Source of the DNA: Patiria miniata
Taxonomy: Eukaryota > Echinodermata > Asteroidea > Valvatida > Asterinidae
Length of the DNA: 64,000 nucleotides
Reading direction: 5' to 3'
Assembly: GCF_015706575.1 (NCBI RefSeq)
Contig: NW_024037055.1
Location: 14,422,262 to 14,486,261 of the forward strand
The first letter of the stretch is position 1, and the number at the start of each line of letters is the position of its first letter. Below, piece by piece: positions 10,250-21,075 of this stretch. The notes under the pieces are model-generated. The model did no database searches and was not told the DNA's origin. It saw only the letters and a list, made by a program, of their open reading frames with translations. The translations under genes were made by a program, and so were the position numbers.

Positions 10250-10985
10250 ACAGTATGCCTAGCTGTCAGTTGTTTTTATAGAGACACCAAGGGAATAAGA
10301 CGTATTGTGAAGACATTTGCAACAATGAGCCGTATAAATCCTAAGCTGGAAAAGAGGAACGAAAGTTTTTTACACATTGTATTTCGGGTGTCTCCAAACT
10401 TTCACTTAAAAAAATTATACATTACACCAACCTTGGAGCCATTTGTGGTGACCAGAAGACATCGACACCGTCTAATAGAAAAGTACGGTCTTTTCCTTCA
10501 GTATATTAATACATTTTGATTGCGAATTATTCCACCTTTCTTCACAAACTAAGTCTAAGAATTCTTTACTTCTTTAAAATCCCCGTCGGATCCACTTACC
10601 TACAGTGCACTTCAGATAGAAATGCCCCAATTTCACGCGTATATACCTCAAGCAGTTCGATCACGCGTACTCGCTCATTTCAATCCGACTGTACATTATG
10701 TACCGCGTGTGGGTAACTCGATTTTTGTAAACGATTTCCGCTTGAACAAGAGAAAAATCCGCGGTCCATTAGCACTCGCGTTTGAGAGAAGGGTGGGGGA
10801 TGGGAAAGGGAGGAAGGGTTATCCATGGGGCACATCGTTGGTTTGTACCCGCTGACCGACAAGGAAGGTTGGGGAGTTATGAAAATTTGCTTCGCCAGCC
10901 ATCACTTTCAAGATTTTCTTTTTTTTGTTGGTCAATTTTTCCCGTCAAGGCTACAATTTTCGCCCTTCCTTGCCAAGATCAATAG
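10250..10985. other. No recognisable gene
   Basis: Contains a 131-codon plus-strand frame (10124-10519) that overlaps the dead LINE in its first third and has no recognisable domain, plus several shorter overlapping frames. Probably chance. Confidence 0.35.
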
Positions 10986-10988
10986 AAC

Positions 10989-11205
10989 AATGTCTCGCTG
11001 TTGTCAAGCTTGACTTTGAATCGTGATACTGGTGTTGTCGTGTCCTTGTCGAAGACACGCACAGTTTCTTAGGTCAAAACCTCTCTTTTTTACCACCACA
11101 CTAACTGTGAAATGTCTTGCTGTTGTTAGGCTTGACTGTGATGTGACACTGTTCGAGACTTATCATCATCGAAGACTCATCTTTTCTAAGGTCATATCGG
11201 ATACT
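10989..11205. repeat. Diverged tandem duplication, period 122
   Basis: AATGTCTCGCTGTTGTCAAG at 10989 is repeated as AATGTCTTGCTGTTGTTAGG at 11111. Similar sequence follows in both for about 85 bases (GAAGACACGCACAGTTTCT versus GAAGACTCATCTTTTCT, each followed by AAGGTCA or TAGGTCA). There are two copies only. Confidence 0.55.
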
Positions 11206-11209
11206 GTTT

Positions 11210-12230
11210 GTCAATTTTTTGAACGTACACGTTATTTTCTGAGGAAGCACATTTTTTTAAAAATCAATTTGGGATCGATCGAACCGCACGCACATCCACG
11301 CCTGGAAAGGAAACCAATACGCGAACATCATACGAAGTGGAAGAAAATCAGAGAGCAACGTCCCGTCGTGCACTGGCCTTGTGGTTGGCCTTGCTTCGTT
11401 GCCGTCATTGTCACGTAAGATCCCCAACAGAAACGACCTTCACGAAACACCCGTCAATGTTACACTGACACCCGAGCAACGACGGGCGGAGCATGCTGTC
11501 CGTAACGTTGAGTTCCCCCGTTTCTTTTCAGAACCACACAATATACTTACAAAAGAGGGTTCTTGTCAAGCGGTGTAATTGCAAACTTATATATCTTACT
11601 GCTTTACTTCGCAGTGTTCACTTTCAATTATCCTTCGTCAACACCAACATCAGCCAGCCTTATGTGCTGGGATGCTTACAACCAACGCCTAGAAATCAGT
11701 TTTATTGGAAAAATAATATTGATTAAAGAGCCGAATAGCGATTTGAACTAGTGAGCAAGAAATATTAATTGATATTGAAAGTGTGTCAAATATGAAATTT
11801 GCTTTTTATAGATTTTTTTATTTCACTTTTGAGTTAAACATGGACCAAAAACTCCGCCCCGTGTATAGTTTAGTCTGATGAGTCTCACCCATTGTCCAAC
11901 TGAGCCCTGTCCGTAACCAGCGTCAGATATTACGTGAGCATACACATTTTAAGCGACCTACGCGCCAGCCAGTCAGAGCCGACTAGTAATTGTAACGTCA
12001 GTTAGATCAGAAATGATGACTAGGCTGTTGATTTGTCGATTTGGCAGCCATTAAAAAAAAAATACAACAGAGGGTTAGGAAGATCCGATAGAAGGCTCCT
12101 GCTGAATGGTCAGAATCTCCGACACGCAGTCTTGTTTTGCATAATTATAATTAATCGCCAATTCTGCTCACATATCATAGATCCTTGATGTGCAAGGGGA
12201 TATTCCATGGACTACGTTTAAAATGGAATA
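11210..12230. other. No recognisable feature
   Basis: Several overlapping short frames, none with a recognisable domain, and no repeat matched elsewhere in the window. Confidence 0.35.
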
Positions 12231-12240
12231 TTACTTTAAT

Positions 12241-12647
12241 CAGGGTTCGACCTTAACTTATTTTTTTTCACTAGCCAGCCAGGCTACTGAAGCAGACTCT
12301 TAACTAGCCCACGGGCATTTTCACTAGCCCGCATGTTTTTCTTGTATAGAGTGTCTCATAAACAACAATGTACATACATCTAAAACGTGTTTCCTGAGGT
12401 AATCTTGTCAGTGTCTTTAATAAACAGATCTGATTATTTAACCCTAAACAGTTTATAAAATCAGACACATATTGATACAGGTTTGCTTTCTGAATTGAAA
12501 TTAGTTTTCTTCTTCCTGTCCTTTCATCTTTGCCGTAGCCCAATAATTGTTGACTCGCCAACCGGGCTACTTAAGGAATAGTTTGACTAGCCCGCCGCTG
12601 TTTTGACTAACAATTGGCTAGCAGGCTACCGCTAAAGTCGAACCCTG
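12241..12647. mobile_element. hAT-like non-autonomous element with 7-bp target duplication
   Basis: Ends CAGGGTTCGAC and GTCGAACCCTG are perfect 11-bp inverted repeats. The flanks CTTTAAT at 12234-12240 and CTTTAAT at 12648-12654 are direct repeats. Repeated CTAGCCCGC and GCTAGC-type motifs sit just inside both ends (for example 12305-12335 and 12585-12625), a subterminal motif array. Terminal CAGGG and a 7-8-bp duplication fit hAT. Confidence 0.8.
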
Positions 12648-12980
12648 CTTTAATTGGTTTCAATTGTTAAAGGCCCGACAATAATTCGGGCGTTTCTTTT
12701 TTGTGCGTTATTGGCGTTAAATAAAACCCCCAAAAAGCGTATTTCTGAGGGTTGTAAACGTGGAAAGCGTCAAAAAAGTACGTCTTCCGTTTAGATGAAG
12801 CATACAAATTGAAACTTCGTTTGTGGGAAAAAAATCGACTGGGTTGAAAAGCAAGGGTAGAGCAACTTCAAAAAGGGAACAGAAACCCCGAACAGAAGGC
12901 GAGCACAATTAACGGCTACCAAGGCCCTAGTCGGTATTTAACGTACTTGCTTAATACAGATCAAGCACATATTTAGTCCC

Positions 12981-13354
12981 ATTCATAAATACCTTTCGGT
13001 CAAAAAATCAAAAGAAGTCAAAATTAAAAATTTCCAATGATTTTGTTCAACAAAATGTAGGTATGTGGCTCGTGCGAGTAGTACTAACAAATCTCCTTAT
13101 ATGGAGATATGCGCTCGCCTGCATGGCGCGCATTGCGCGAAGTGGCGCAGAACGCAGTGGTGCCGGTGTAGTGTGAATAAAGGACTCCACGTAACGTGGG
13201 AGCATTGGTAGTATTGAGCATGTGAAGATAATTAGGTGAGTGACTGTACACGTTTGAGGGTTTAACCAATAACAGGGTAAAAGAGACCACAATTAGTACA
13301 CATTTTAATATGACTCCAGAAAAGTGTTTAAAATTGTCTTAGGTATTTATGAAT
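12981..13354. repeat. Segment bounded by 13-bp inverted repeats ATTCATAAATACC
   Basis: ATTCATAAATACC at 12981 and GGTATTTATGAAT ending at 13354 are inverted repeats. The interior includes a CpG-rich stretch (13105-13160) with GCGCGCATTGCGCG. A related ATTTATGAATAAA string is at 44759. It may be a MITE; no clear target duplication was seen. Confidence 0.35.
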
Positions 13355-13359
13355 AAATA

Positions 13360-14150
13360 AATGAAATTGACGACAATGACTATACAAATCTTTCAAAAAT
13401 CTGGAACGTGCATAATTCCGATTACAGAGGTTGATGGCAAACTGTAACAATTATTGTGTTAAAACATGAATAGTGTTAAGTCCAAAAAAATATGAACACC
13501 CTGAAATCGGTTTCTCATTTTGTCTCTATAGGAAAGTGAGCAGAGGAGAGCGTACTTCACATCATTGCCGTTTATCATGTACACATGTGTGCCTTCCGTT
13601 GAATATTGTGCATAATCTATTCTAGCACTAGGGTTTAATGACAAACGTTTTTGGCACTCATTAACTTCAAACATTTTAGACCGTGCGTGTGTGTCATCAC
13701 TTTCAGCATATTGAAGTCATCTTTGTGTGATAGGGGCTTACATAATGGATATCCGTTTTGCCGTCCGGGATGCTTAATCAAAACAAACTTGAAGTGTTCT
13801 GTCTAGCAGACCCACACAGTGATTCCATTAATAATTGTAACATGATCTATTGCAGATCTATGACCACCTCGTTGTGAATGGGTCGGTGGCAATGCTTTTA
13901 CACGCAAGTGGGTCGTCAAAACCTTTCATTATAACAGACAAATTTTACCACCCAAATTTGTACTACCCAAAAAAATGCGTACAATTTTGCTGGGACCGAA
14001 GATATGTGTTTGTTATAACCGGAATTCCATTCTATCCAATTCCGTACCAACGGGAGTCGACTGTACTTGACTTTTAGCTGTTTCGGAGGATTTGCAGAAT
14101 GATATGAGATCTACATGAACGGATGTGCGGATCTGCGAAAGCGCACCCGT
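13360..14150. other. No recognisable feature
   Basis: Short frames only (71 codons minus at 13674-13459; 75 codons plus at 13850-14077), no recognisable domain. Confidence 0.35.
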
Positions 14151-14152
14151 CT

Positions 14153-14606
14153 CAACCTCGTCCCCAGTGCTTACTTTATTTCCAACCTCGTTTCCAATAG
14201 TAAGCCCTGGATAGCAAACTTTCTTCCTTTTCCTGATTCGATACTGCATTTGGCGAGTAATGGATTTATATCGTGTACTTGGTGTTGTTATTTCCAACGT
14301 GCATTACGTGTTTTCACGATCATTGTAATTATAACGTCCACGCCCTCTCAAAAATATTCCTTTCCTTTCCAATTTGCTTAAATTAATATGAAATGTGAAA
14401 CTGCATAACGGGCGGGATAAGATTGTAACATTTTAACTTCGAAAACAATCGTGTTTTCGGACGAACGCTCATTTAAAGCACAGGCAGGCACCAGACTATT
14501 CCTCATTAGCATGCGTATCCAATTGGATATGCAAGTGATCCAATACAAGGGTGAGAGAGCAGGTAGTGGTGGGAGCGTACTGCTTGATACCCCGGGAACG
14601 TGGTTG
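14153..14606. mobile_element. Dispersed inverted-end repeat, CAACCTCGTCCCCAG family, copy 2
   Basis: Starts CAACCTCGTCCCCAGTGC and ends CCCGGGAACGTGGTTG. It is the reverse complement of the element at 2063-2574 over nearly its full length, somewhat shorter. Overlapping frames on both strands are not conserved between copies. Confidence 0.65.
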
Positions 14607-14609
14607 CAC

Positions 14610-15920
14610 TCGTCTGCCACTGTTGGCAAAAATTCAGCTACCATAACACATAATATATTTTGTGCATATAAAACGTGAAAAAAAAATCAAATAATGTTTA
14701 AAAACAAATTTCTCTTCATTTCAAATCAAAGGCTGTTTTTTTTCTTCTAGTTTTGCAATTTTGGCCGGGATTCTTTATCATGTAAGATTGGGCTATTCTT
14801 GTGTTCCAACCCCTTAATTATGTATTTCCCTCCAAATGAAATTTTGGACCTAATATTTTAGCTAACATCCAATTAATGTAAAGATATACACCTAGTTGTG
14901 AAACGTGTCCTTCGCTTCAGAAACGCTGTCTTTTGATAACGACGGTCTTTCCTTCGTGGCGAGTGCGCACTGACGTTGGCGCATATTTAATCGTCGAATT
15001 GATCTTTCTTTGTAACCGTAGTATAATCTGTTTTTATTCCACTCGCTGTTGATTATATTATGTCCGGTTTTTTTTTGACGAATTGGTTCCTCGTGTGTGG
15101 TTAAGTCCTTAATGTCCTTGTTTGTTGGTATTTCATTGTCCTTAAATTTGATTGGTGTTATGTCCTTTTATTGTTGGTTGTCTTTTGTTGTTTGTACTGT
15201 ACGGTTCTTTTTCTTTTTGACTCAACCTGTGTAGTGATGTTCTACTACGTGTGTGCATGTTTATCAATTCTAAGGGTATGATAACGGAATGTTTGTGTTG
15301 GAATTGTGGAAATGACAGTCGCGAATATCATGTGCATCAATCGCAACTTATAGACACAGAGCAATCTGTGTCATCTCCCCTTTGCCTATCTTGCCGAAGA
15401 TAATCTTGTTAGTACGAGCCGAGTAGCTGCTTGCCCTAGGCTACATTATTTTGTTGTCTGAGTGTGACTCTTGTATATTGTAAATATTAAAGTGAACGTC
15501 GTTCTTTCAAGTTTCCGCCGGAACCTTGAACGAAGTCCTTTTTACGCTAATGACATTTTCGCCTGTCCAAGCCGGTCCAGTTTCCTCTTTAATTTTTTTT
15601 AAAAGCCTGTCATGAAATTTTGTGTGACTTGACCCTTTCCGGGGTTCGGTATAATCGTGTGTTTTTCGAACTTAGAGAACCAGGAGAACCACTGACGGGT
15701 AAGGAATGGGATGTGCATGTCATTTATACTGTATAGGTGTTAATGTGTTACACGTACAATCAGATCGACGGTAACACACCGGTACATATGGGTGTTGAGC
15801 CAGAACACGCGTTCTGCCCGTAAGAAACATAAGGGTGTCCTCATTATTCCATCTTCCTCGAGCCGCTGCCTGTTTGTAATAATATCAATAAGTGGATTTA
15901 TAGAGCTCCAAATTGCCAAA
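14610..15920. other. No recognisable gene; T-rich central stretch
   Basis: 15060-15250 is strongly T-rich on the plus strand with repeated TTGTT and GTCCTT words. 15470-15500 has TGTAAATATTAAAG, reminiscent of a transcript end. I could not show a long terminal repeat or any coding sequence. Confidence 0.3.
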
Positions 15921-15925
15921 GGATA

Positions 15926-16375
15926 CAGGAGCGATATAAATGGTGATTAAAAAAAACGAGACCCAAATGTCGGGACCATTGTTTTAGTGAAGTTCTACAT
16001 GTAGCACTTTCGAAATCGAGGACATGAAAGCCCAATTGATGAGCTTTCTTTTAATACAAGAATCATTCAAGTCAAACATTTCATTTTCAACTTACGGAAT
16101 TTTTAAACACAACCAACGTTTTAAAGTTCTGTCCACAGATCACAAAAAAGGTAAGTGTTCTTTCAGCAAAACGAAAACAAATCACATTGGGATGTGTGTG
16201 AATTGTTTTCGTTTTGCTGAAAGAACACACACCTTGTGTGGTTGTGTTTACAATTTCGTAACTTGAAAAGTACATAAGTGATTTGAATGTTTCTTGTACT
16301 AAAAGAAACCTGATGAATTGGGCTTTCATATACTAGATTTTGAAAGTGATACGTGCAGAACCTTGACTCACCCTG
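15926..16375. mobile_element. Mariner-like MITE, CAGGGTGAGTC family, copy 1
   Basis: The right end is GACTCACCCTG followed by TA at 16376. The left end is a damaged CAGG after TA at 15924, followed by AAAAAACGAGACCC. The two halves form a long foldback: GACATGAAAGCCCAATTGAT at 16020 pairs with ATGAATTGGGCTTTCAT near 16312, and GTTCTTTCAGCAAAACGAAA at 16159 pairs with TTTCGTTTTGCTGAAAGAAC at 16208. Overlapping frames on both strands are products of this palindrome. A TA target and short ends fit Tc1/mariner mobilisation. Confidence 0.75.
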
Positions 16376-16379
16376 TAAC

Positions 16380-17095
16380 TAAGACATGAAAAAGGGGGAA
16401 AGAAGACAAAGAAAAGAGGACAGCCAGCTACGATTTGGGGAAAAGATGGGTCTTGAGAGCCTTTTTTAAAGGACAAAATACTGCTTGAATTAAATACAAG
16501 TCCAAATATGGACCTGTGTATTAAATGAAACATTACCTCAACCGCATTATCTTCGGAATGTTTCATGAGATTTCTCTCAATTTAAGATTCAATGAATTCA
16601 AGTTTTCACTGTTAAGAATAAAATGCAGAAAAACAATTTGGTATAAAGAAAACATGCCAATTGGAGGTTCTTGCTTTTACAGTCCAGACCAGAGCCTCAA
16701 CAATGACAACAGCGTTCATTTTTCTGTTTGGGTTAGGAACTGCACGAGCAGAACTTAGGACGAGATGGTTTATCTTGATCATTGTTCTGATTGTATCCCC
16801 CTTTCTTCCTTCATATCATTCTATTACGGAGGATGTTTTGTCCAGTCTTCGATTAAATTTCCTTAATAAGCACATGTAATTCTCCCCCTTAGTCGAATTT
16901 CGTTTAGGCGACAGTTGTCGCTTTGTAAGAAGTACCCTCTTCTGACATCTTTTTGATACTTGCTTCGGCGCAAATGTCAGGACTGTTCAATGACATTGTA
17001 TCGATTGGGACAGTTTTTATTTTGATGTCCTAAATATTCACCTTATGTTAACTGTTTCTGGGTGGACGACATATTGAATATATGTTAGGTTTGCG
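16380..17095. other. No recognisable feature
   Basis: Short frames only; no repeat matched elsewhere in the window. Confidence 0.35.
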
Positions 17096-17098
17096 GTA

Positions 17099-17500
17099 CA
17101 CTCTAAAAAACTCCCGGGTCTGAATTGACCAAGAATCCGGGGTCTATTTGGCCTGACACTTTTCCGCGGGCCAAAACGACACTTTTCCGGGTCAAAATGA
17201 CACGTCTCGACTCATTTTCTAGGTTCTTTTAGCCCGAAAAATTGTTATTTTTACCCGGAAAAGTGTCAGGCTAAATAGAAACCGGGAGTTTTGGACTCAA
17301 GTCAAAATTACACGTCTCTGACCCGGGTCAAACGGCTTTGACTCAATTTCCAGGTAATTTTGACCCGGAATTGTAATTTTGACCCGAAAAAAGGGAAATT
17401 TTACCCGGAAAAGTGTCATGTTGACCCGGAAAGTGTAATTTTGACCCGGAAAAGTGTTATTTTGACCCGGTAAAGTGTCAGGCCAAATAAAATCCGGGAG
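17099..17500. mobile_element. TA-flanked element with TTTTGACCCGG motif arrays, CACTCTAAAAA family, copy 1
   Basis: Starts CACTCTAAAAAACTCCCGGG after TA at 17097. The right part (17348-17482) is a tandem array of TTTTGACCCGGAAAAGTGTC units, period 19-22. The left part carries the same unit inverted (GACACTTTTCCGGGTC near 17155-17200), so the arms fold back. The right terminal AGAGTG is missing, so the copy is truncated near 17500. The same design lies at 22479-22696. Confidence 0.7.
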
Positions 17501-17692
17501 TATATTCAGAGGTATAGCCCCATGTAGTCAAATCTTATTTGTAACTTTGTGTAATCATATTTGACTGTGTGTAATGAATGCCGGTATTATAAAACGACAT
17601 TTTCAGTCAAATGTCTTGGGCGATTGTTTTAACTTTATCACATGCATTTATTCTTCCCGCACTGCAAAAAATATTGCAAGAAAATGGGTTAA

Positions 17693-18177
17693 AGGAAACG
17701 TTAGAAATTTCGTGTCAGTGCTTTCCCAGCCACACCACTAAAAGGAAAGCAATATCATTTGCATTTATTCCAATAGAAATCTACCGAATCATTTTCAAAA
17801 ACTTTCCTTGGATTGAAGGTCGTATACTGGTAATAAACACCCTTTCGTTAGGCTTGCTGTCATTTAGAAGAAATCAAGATATATGGGGGATTTCCAAACC
17901 ATCAGTCAATTAACAGATTTTTGGAATTAAATGGTTCCATCGACAAAATCGTGTTTCGTGATCAAAAGGTTGTGCATGGTTTCCCCCCACTCTTTACTCA
18001 AACTGTGTATTATCCTCTGTGCTGAAACTTCAAAAGGTTAGGTTTGGAGCAAACTCCTTTGGAATTTGTAATTATTGGAAACGAACAAAATGAACAGCAA
18101 GCAAATGATCTTCATGGGCGTCGCGAGGGGGGGGGGGCAAACAGGGGGCACTTGCCCCCCCCCCCTGGAAAAGGAAA

Positions 18178-18210
<33 letters not shown>

Positions 18211-18266
18211 AAAGAAAAGAAAAAGAGGCGCGAAGCCAAAGTGGTGTAAATTTAATGAGTGTGTGT

Positions 18267-18297
<31 letters not shown>

Positions 18298-18436
18298 GGG
18301 GCAAAATGTCCCTGCCCCCCTCTAAAACTGATAAATCGAGAATGTGTTGAGAAATACAAGATTTTTTTGGCAAAAAAATTGTTGCCCCCCTCTAAAAAAA
18401 ATCCTGGCGACGCCCATGATGATCTTATATGTGCTT
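17693..18436. mobile_element. TTAA-flanked element with a nested hAT MITE
   Basis: Left TTAA at 17689-17692 is followed by AGGAAACG. The right end GATCTTATATGTGCTTT is the inverse of the left end AGGCATATAGGATC of the sister copy at 39642, next to a mutated TTAA (TCAA). The blocks AATCTACCGAATCATT, CGTATACTGGTA, GGCTTGCTGTCATTTAGAAG and AAACTTCAA match 39642-40010 in order. A 306-bp hAT MITE interrupts it at 18113-18418. A TTAA target fits piggyBac or Kolobok. No transposase; a 100-codon frame (17611-17913) is not conserved in the sister copy. Confidence 0.65.
18113..18418. mobile_element. hAT MITE, CATGGGCGTCGC family, intact copy 2
   Basis: Ends CATGGGCGTCGC and GCGACGCCCATG are perfect. 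The flanks ATGATCTT at 18105-18112 and 18419-18426 are a perfect 8-bp target duplication, diagnostic of hAT. The interior has G/C runs, about 50 bases of pure purine (18170-18228), a GT repeat with a 20-base G run (18259-18301) and a direct repeat of TGCCCCCCTCTAAAA. It sits inside the TTAA element 17693-18436 and is therefore younger. Confidence 0.85.
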
Positions 18437-18439
18437 TCA

Positions 18440-18945
18440 AACATATACACTCGGTCAGATAATTTATACGAATATTTGCGTCGACGCCGGTTAATCTAAT
18501 TGTGTCATGCCATGGGATAAGGTGAGTTCGGAGGTGACCTGTAGAAGTACAACTCAGATAATAAAGAACCCGTGGGCTTTGACTTAACAGGCTTTTCGCA
18601 GGTCTGACAAAAAAAGTGGGACACTTAATTGGATTACTCGTATCACGCTGCGCGTGCGGCATGTTCTATGGATGTGTAATGCGTGTGACTTAAACTGGAA
18701 ATCGGGCCAATATAATTGAGTGCTTCCACTAGTAGTACTCACTTAGAACTAAAAGCACTCTCTACGAAACATGGCCTATCCGGTTCGGTAGTGTGACGTC
18801 ATTTCATTTTAAACCACGCCCACTGGCCATAAGTAGCATTGGAACCATTGGAATCGGAAGTTGACGCAACTTACGTATTTATCCAATGGGTGCTAGTAAT
18901 CAGTGGTGCGCGCGTGTATGACAGTTTTACTATCGAACCGGATAG
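18440..18945. other. No recognisable feature
   Basis: Short frames only; no repeat matched elsewhere in the window. Confidence 0.35.
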
Positions 18946-18947
18946 AG

Positions 18948-19557
18948 AATGGGCCTGTCCCAAAAAAGGTGTCCGTCTGACTATTTTTGAAATAACTGTG
19001 CAGATGCTCCTTGTCCTTGGCCTAAACGTCTATGAGTTTCATTCAGTTTCCATCACACATCACTGCACAATGGTTATTTGATCACAACACCATTTTTAGA
19101 TACTGCGACCAAGATCCTTGCCTTAATCAATTTCAGTGCTGTGTTATGTAAGCTGTGTAAAAGCTGTGTGAAAAAGGGCTGCGGTTGGGATTGGAATCAT
19201 TTGCCTGGCTATCAGTCATCATGGCAAGACCTCAGTTTAATGCGCAAGGGCAAATGATTCCAATCCCCAATCACATTCAGGCCTTTTTTCACAACATGCA
19301 GGATTTCACACAGCTTACATAACACAGCACTGAAATTGAATAAGGCAAGGAACTTGGTCACAGTGTCCAAAAATGTTGTTGTGATCAACTGACCATTGTG
19401 CAATGATGTGTGATGGAAATTTAACGAAACTCATAGGATTTTAGGTCAGGCATAAGGTGTAATTAAAAATAAATCAAAATTGCCTTCATTGTTTGGTAGA
19501 TATCTTTAAAAAAAATAGTCAAACGGTATCTTTTTTTTTGGGGGGGGGGGGACATAA
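18948..19557. mobile_element. Foldback element, about 300-bp inverted arms
   Basis: The two halves meet near 19245 and are imperfect inverted copies across the whole length. Outer ends are GTCCCAAAAAAGGTGTCCGT against the inverse of AAAAATAGTCAAACGG...GGGGGGACAT. Inner blocks TTGATCACAAC, CAATTTCAGTGCTGTGTTAT and GATTGGAATCATTTGCC appear in both arms. A single related arm, split in two, lies at 34701-34860 and 35283-35535. No target duplication is clear. Confidence 0.7.
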
Positions 19558-19559
19558 TG

Positions 19560-20390
19560 TACAGTTTGGAAGGATTTAACACTGCATCCTAGAAGCTCTT
19601 CGCACCGAGCTCAAAAGAGAGGCTTCCCATGAATGACATTTGACAAAGACTCGTTCTCGCCTTAGGTAATTGGCTGAACTTGATTTGCCAACGCAGCGAT
19701 TGTTTCCACCTCGATTCCGCAATAAGGAAGGTGGACAGAATAAGTGTGCCGCATCAAATTCAATTCAGTAATCAATAAAACTGAGAGAAAAGGGAGTAAA
19801 ATTCTCCACTCCGAAGGCCGTACTTGCAGGTAAATAAACAGTCTTTTACATATTAGGCACCATGATGCTGAAATCTCATTAAACGTGTTAGCATCATTGG
19901 AACGGTAGAACTGCCAGCGAGTAGATTCACGGAGAACATTGGGGGATATTGCGGGTGTGCATTTTATATGATCGTAGTCTGGTTCCCTATCCTCTCGATT
20001 CAAAAATTAGGACATGACGCAACAAAGCTGCGCTCTCGTCCAGGTACTAACATAATGCTCAAGGCCCAAATGGACATGAGATTGACACACTGGGCATTAT
20101 GCTTGAATGTCATTTAATCTCGTAAATACAAGCCTTTATTTAATGAACTCAACATAATCAGTACAGACAAGCGTGACAGGTATACCCGAGCTACCGCGAA
20201 AAGATCCGATTACCAACGAAAACGGTTTCGGAAAACTTCGGACATTTTCGGAAACGGACAGGATCGTGCCCGATTTGGCGCCTACCTGACCTAAAGATTT
20301 GTCAGAGATAGAGTCAGAAACTTTTGGTCTGGGACCCAGACTTATCTGATTGCTACGTCACGGCATGCGTCCAATCCACCTTGTACCAGG
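19560..20390. other. No recognisable gene
   Basis: A 113-codon minus frame (20003-19662) has no recognisable domain. 20210-20260 carries three TTTCGGAAA-like words. An AGTCTGGTTCCCT motif near 19977 matches the repeat end at 5985. Confidence 0.35.
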
Positions 20391-20396
20391 CATATA

Positions 20397-21075
20397 CAGG
20401 TTGACTAAAAAAACCGAAGCCCAAATAGCAGGACCAAATTTTGAATGACGTTTTGCCTGTTGCACTTTCAATATCTGGGATATGAAAACCCAGTCATTAA
20501 GCTTTCTTTTACAGGGGTGTGAAATATCAGCTTTTTAGCTGATTTCAGCTTTTTTTGTTTTGGATTTCAGCTTTTTCCCCTCACTTGCTGTGTACAAAAG
20601 TATAGGAGATTTCCAAAATTCAGCTTTTTTTCACCTTTTTCAGCTGTTTTCAGCTATTTTTTATCAGTGGTCACTCACACCCCTGCTTTTAGTACAATAA
20701 TCATTCAAATCACTCCTGCTGTACTTTTCCTGCTGTAATTTTGAACACAACCACCGTTTTCAATTTCTGTCCACGGATCACAAAAAAATAAGCGTTATTT
20801 CAGCCAAACGAAAACAATTCTCATATAGGGATGCATGGGAATGTTTTCGTTTTGTGAAAGAACACTTACCTTTTTTTGTAAACCATGGACTAGACTTTGA
20901 AACAGTGCTTGTGTTCAAAATTCCTTAACTTGAAAAGTACTTGAGTGATTTGAATGAATCTTGTACTAAAGAAAGCTCATGAATTTGGCTTTCATATCCT
21001 AGAAAGTGCTACAGGCAAAGCTTCATCAAGAATTGGTCCTGCCACTTGGTTTCGTTTTATTTTTGACTCACCCTG
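20397..21075. mobile_element. Mariner-like MITE, CAGGGTGAGTC family, copy 2, with insertion
   Basis: Left TA then CAGGTTGACTAAAAAAACCG; right GACTCACCCTG then TA. The interior follows copy 1 at 15926 (CAGGACCAAATTTTGAATGA, AGCTTTCTTTTA, GATTTGAATGAATCTTGTAC). A 174-bp element is inserted at 20512-20685. Confidence 0.75.
20512..20685. mobile_element. Short CAGGGGTGTGA element nested in the mariner MITE
   Basis: Ends CAGGGGTGTGA and TCACACCCCTG are perfect inverted repeats. CTTTTA is duplicated on both sides (20506-20511, 20686-20691), and the uninterrupted target is visible in copy 3 at 21674 as TTCTTTTAGTAC. The interior consists of about seven TTTCAGCTTTTT words, a motif array. The ends look hAT-like but the visible duplication is 6 bp. 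Confidence 0.75.

Noticed and set aside
15060..15500. Possible long terminal repeat of a retrovirus-like element
   Set aside because: No second copy, no primer-binding site or coding region recognised; T-rich composition alone is not enough.
18044..18662. Several overlapping 67-136-codon frames with poly-Lys, poly-Pro or Thr-His runs
   Set aside because: They are translations of G runs, purine blocks and GT repeats inside a hAT MITE.
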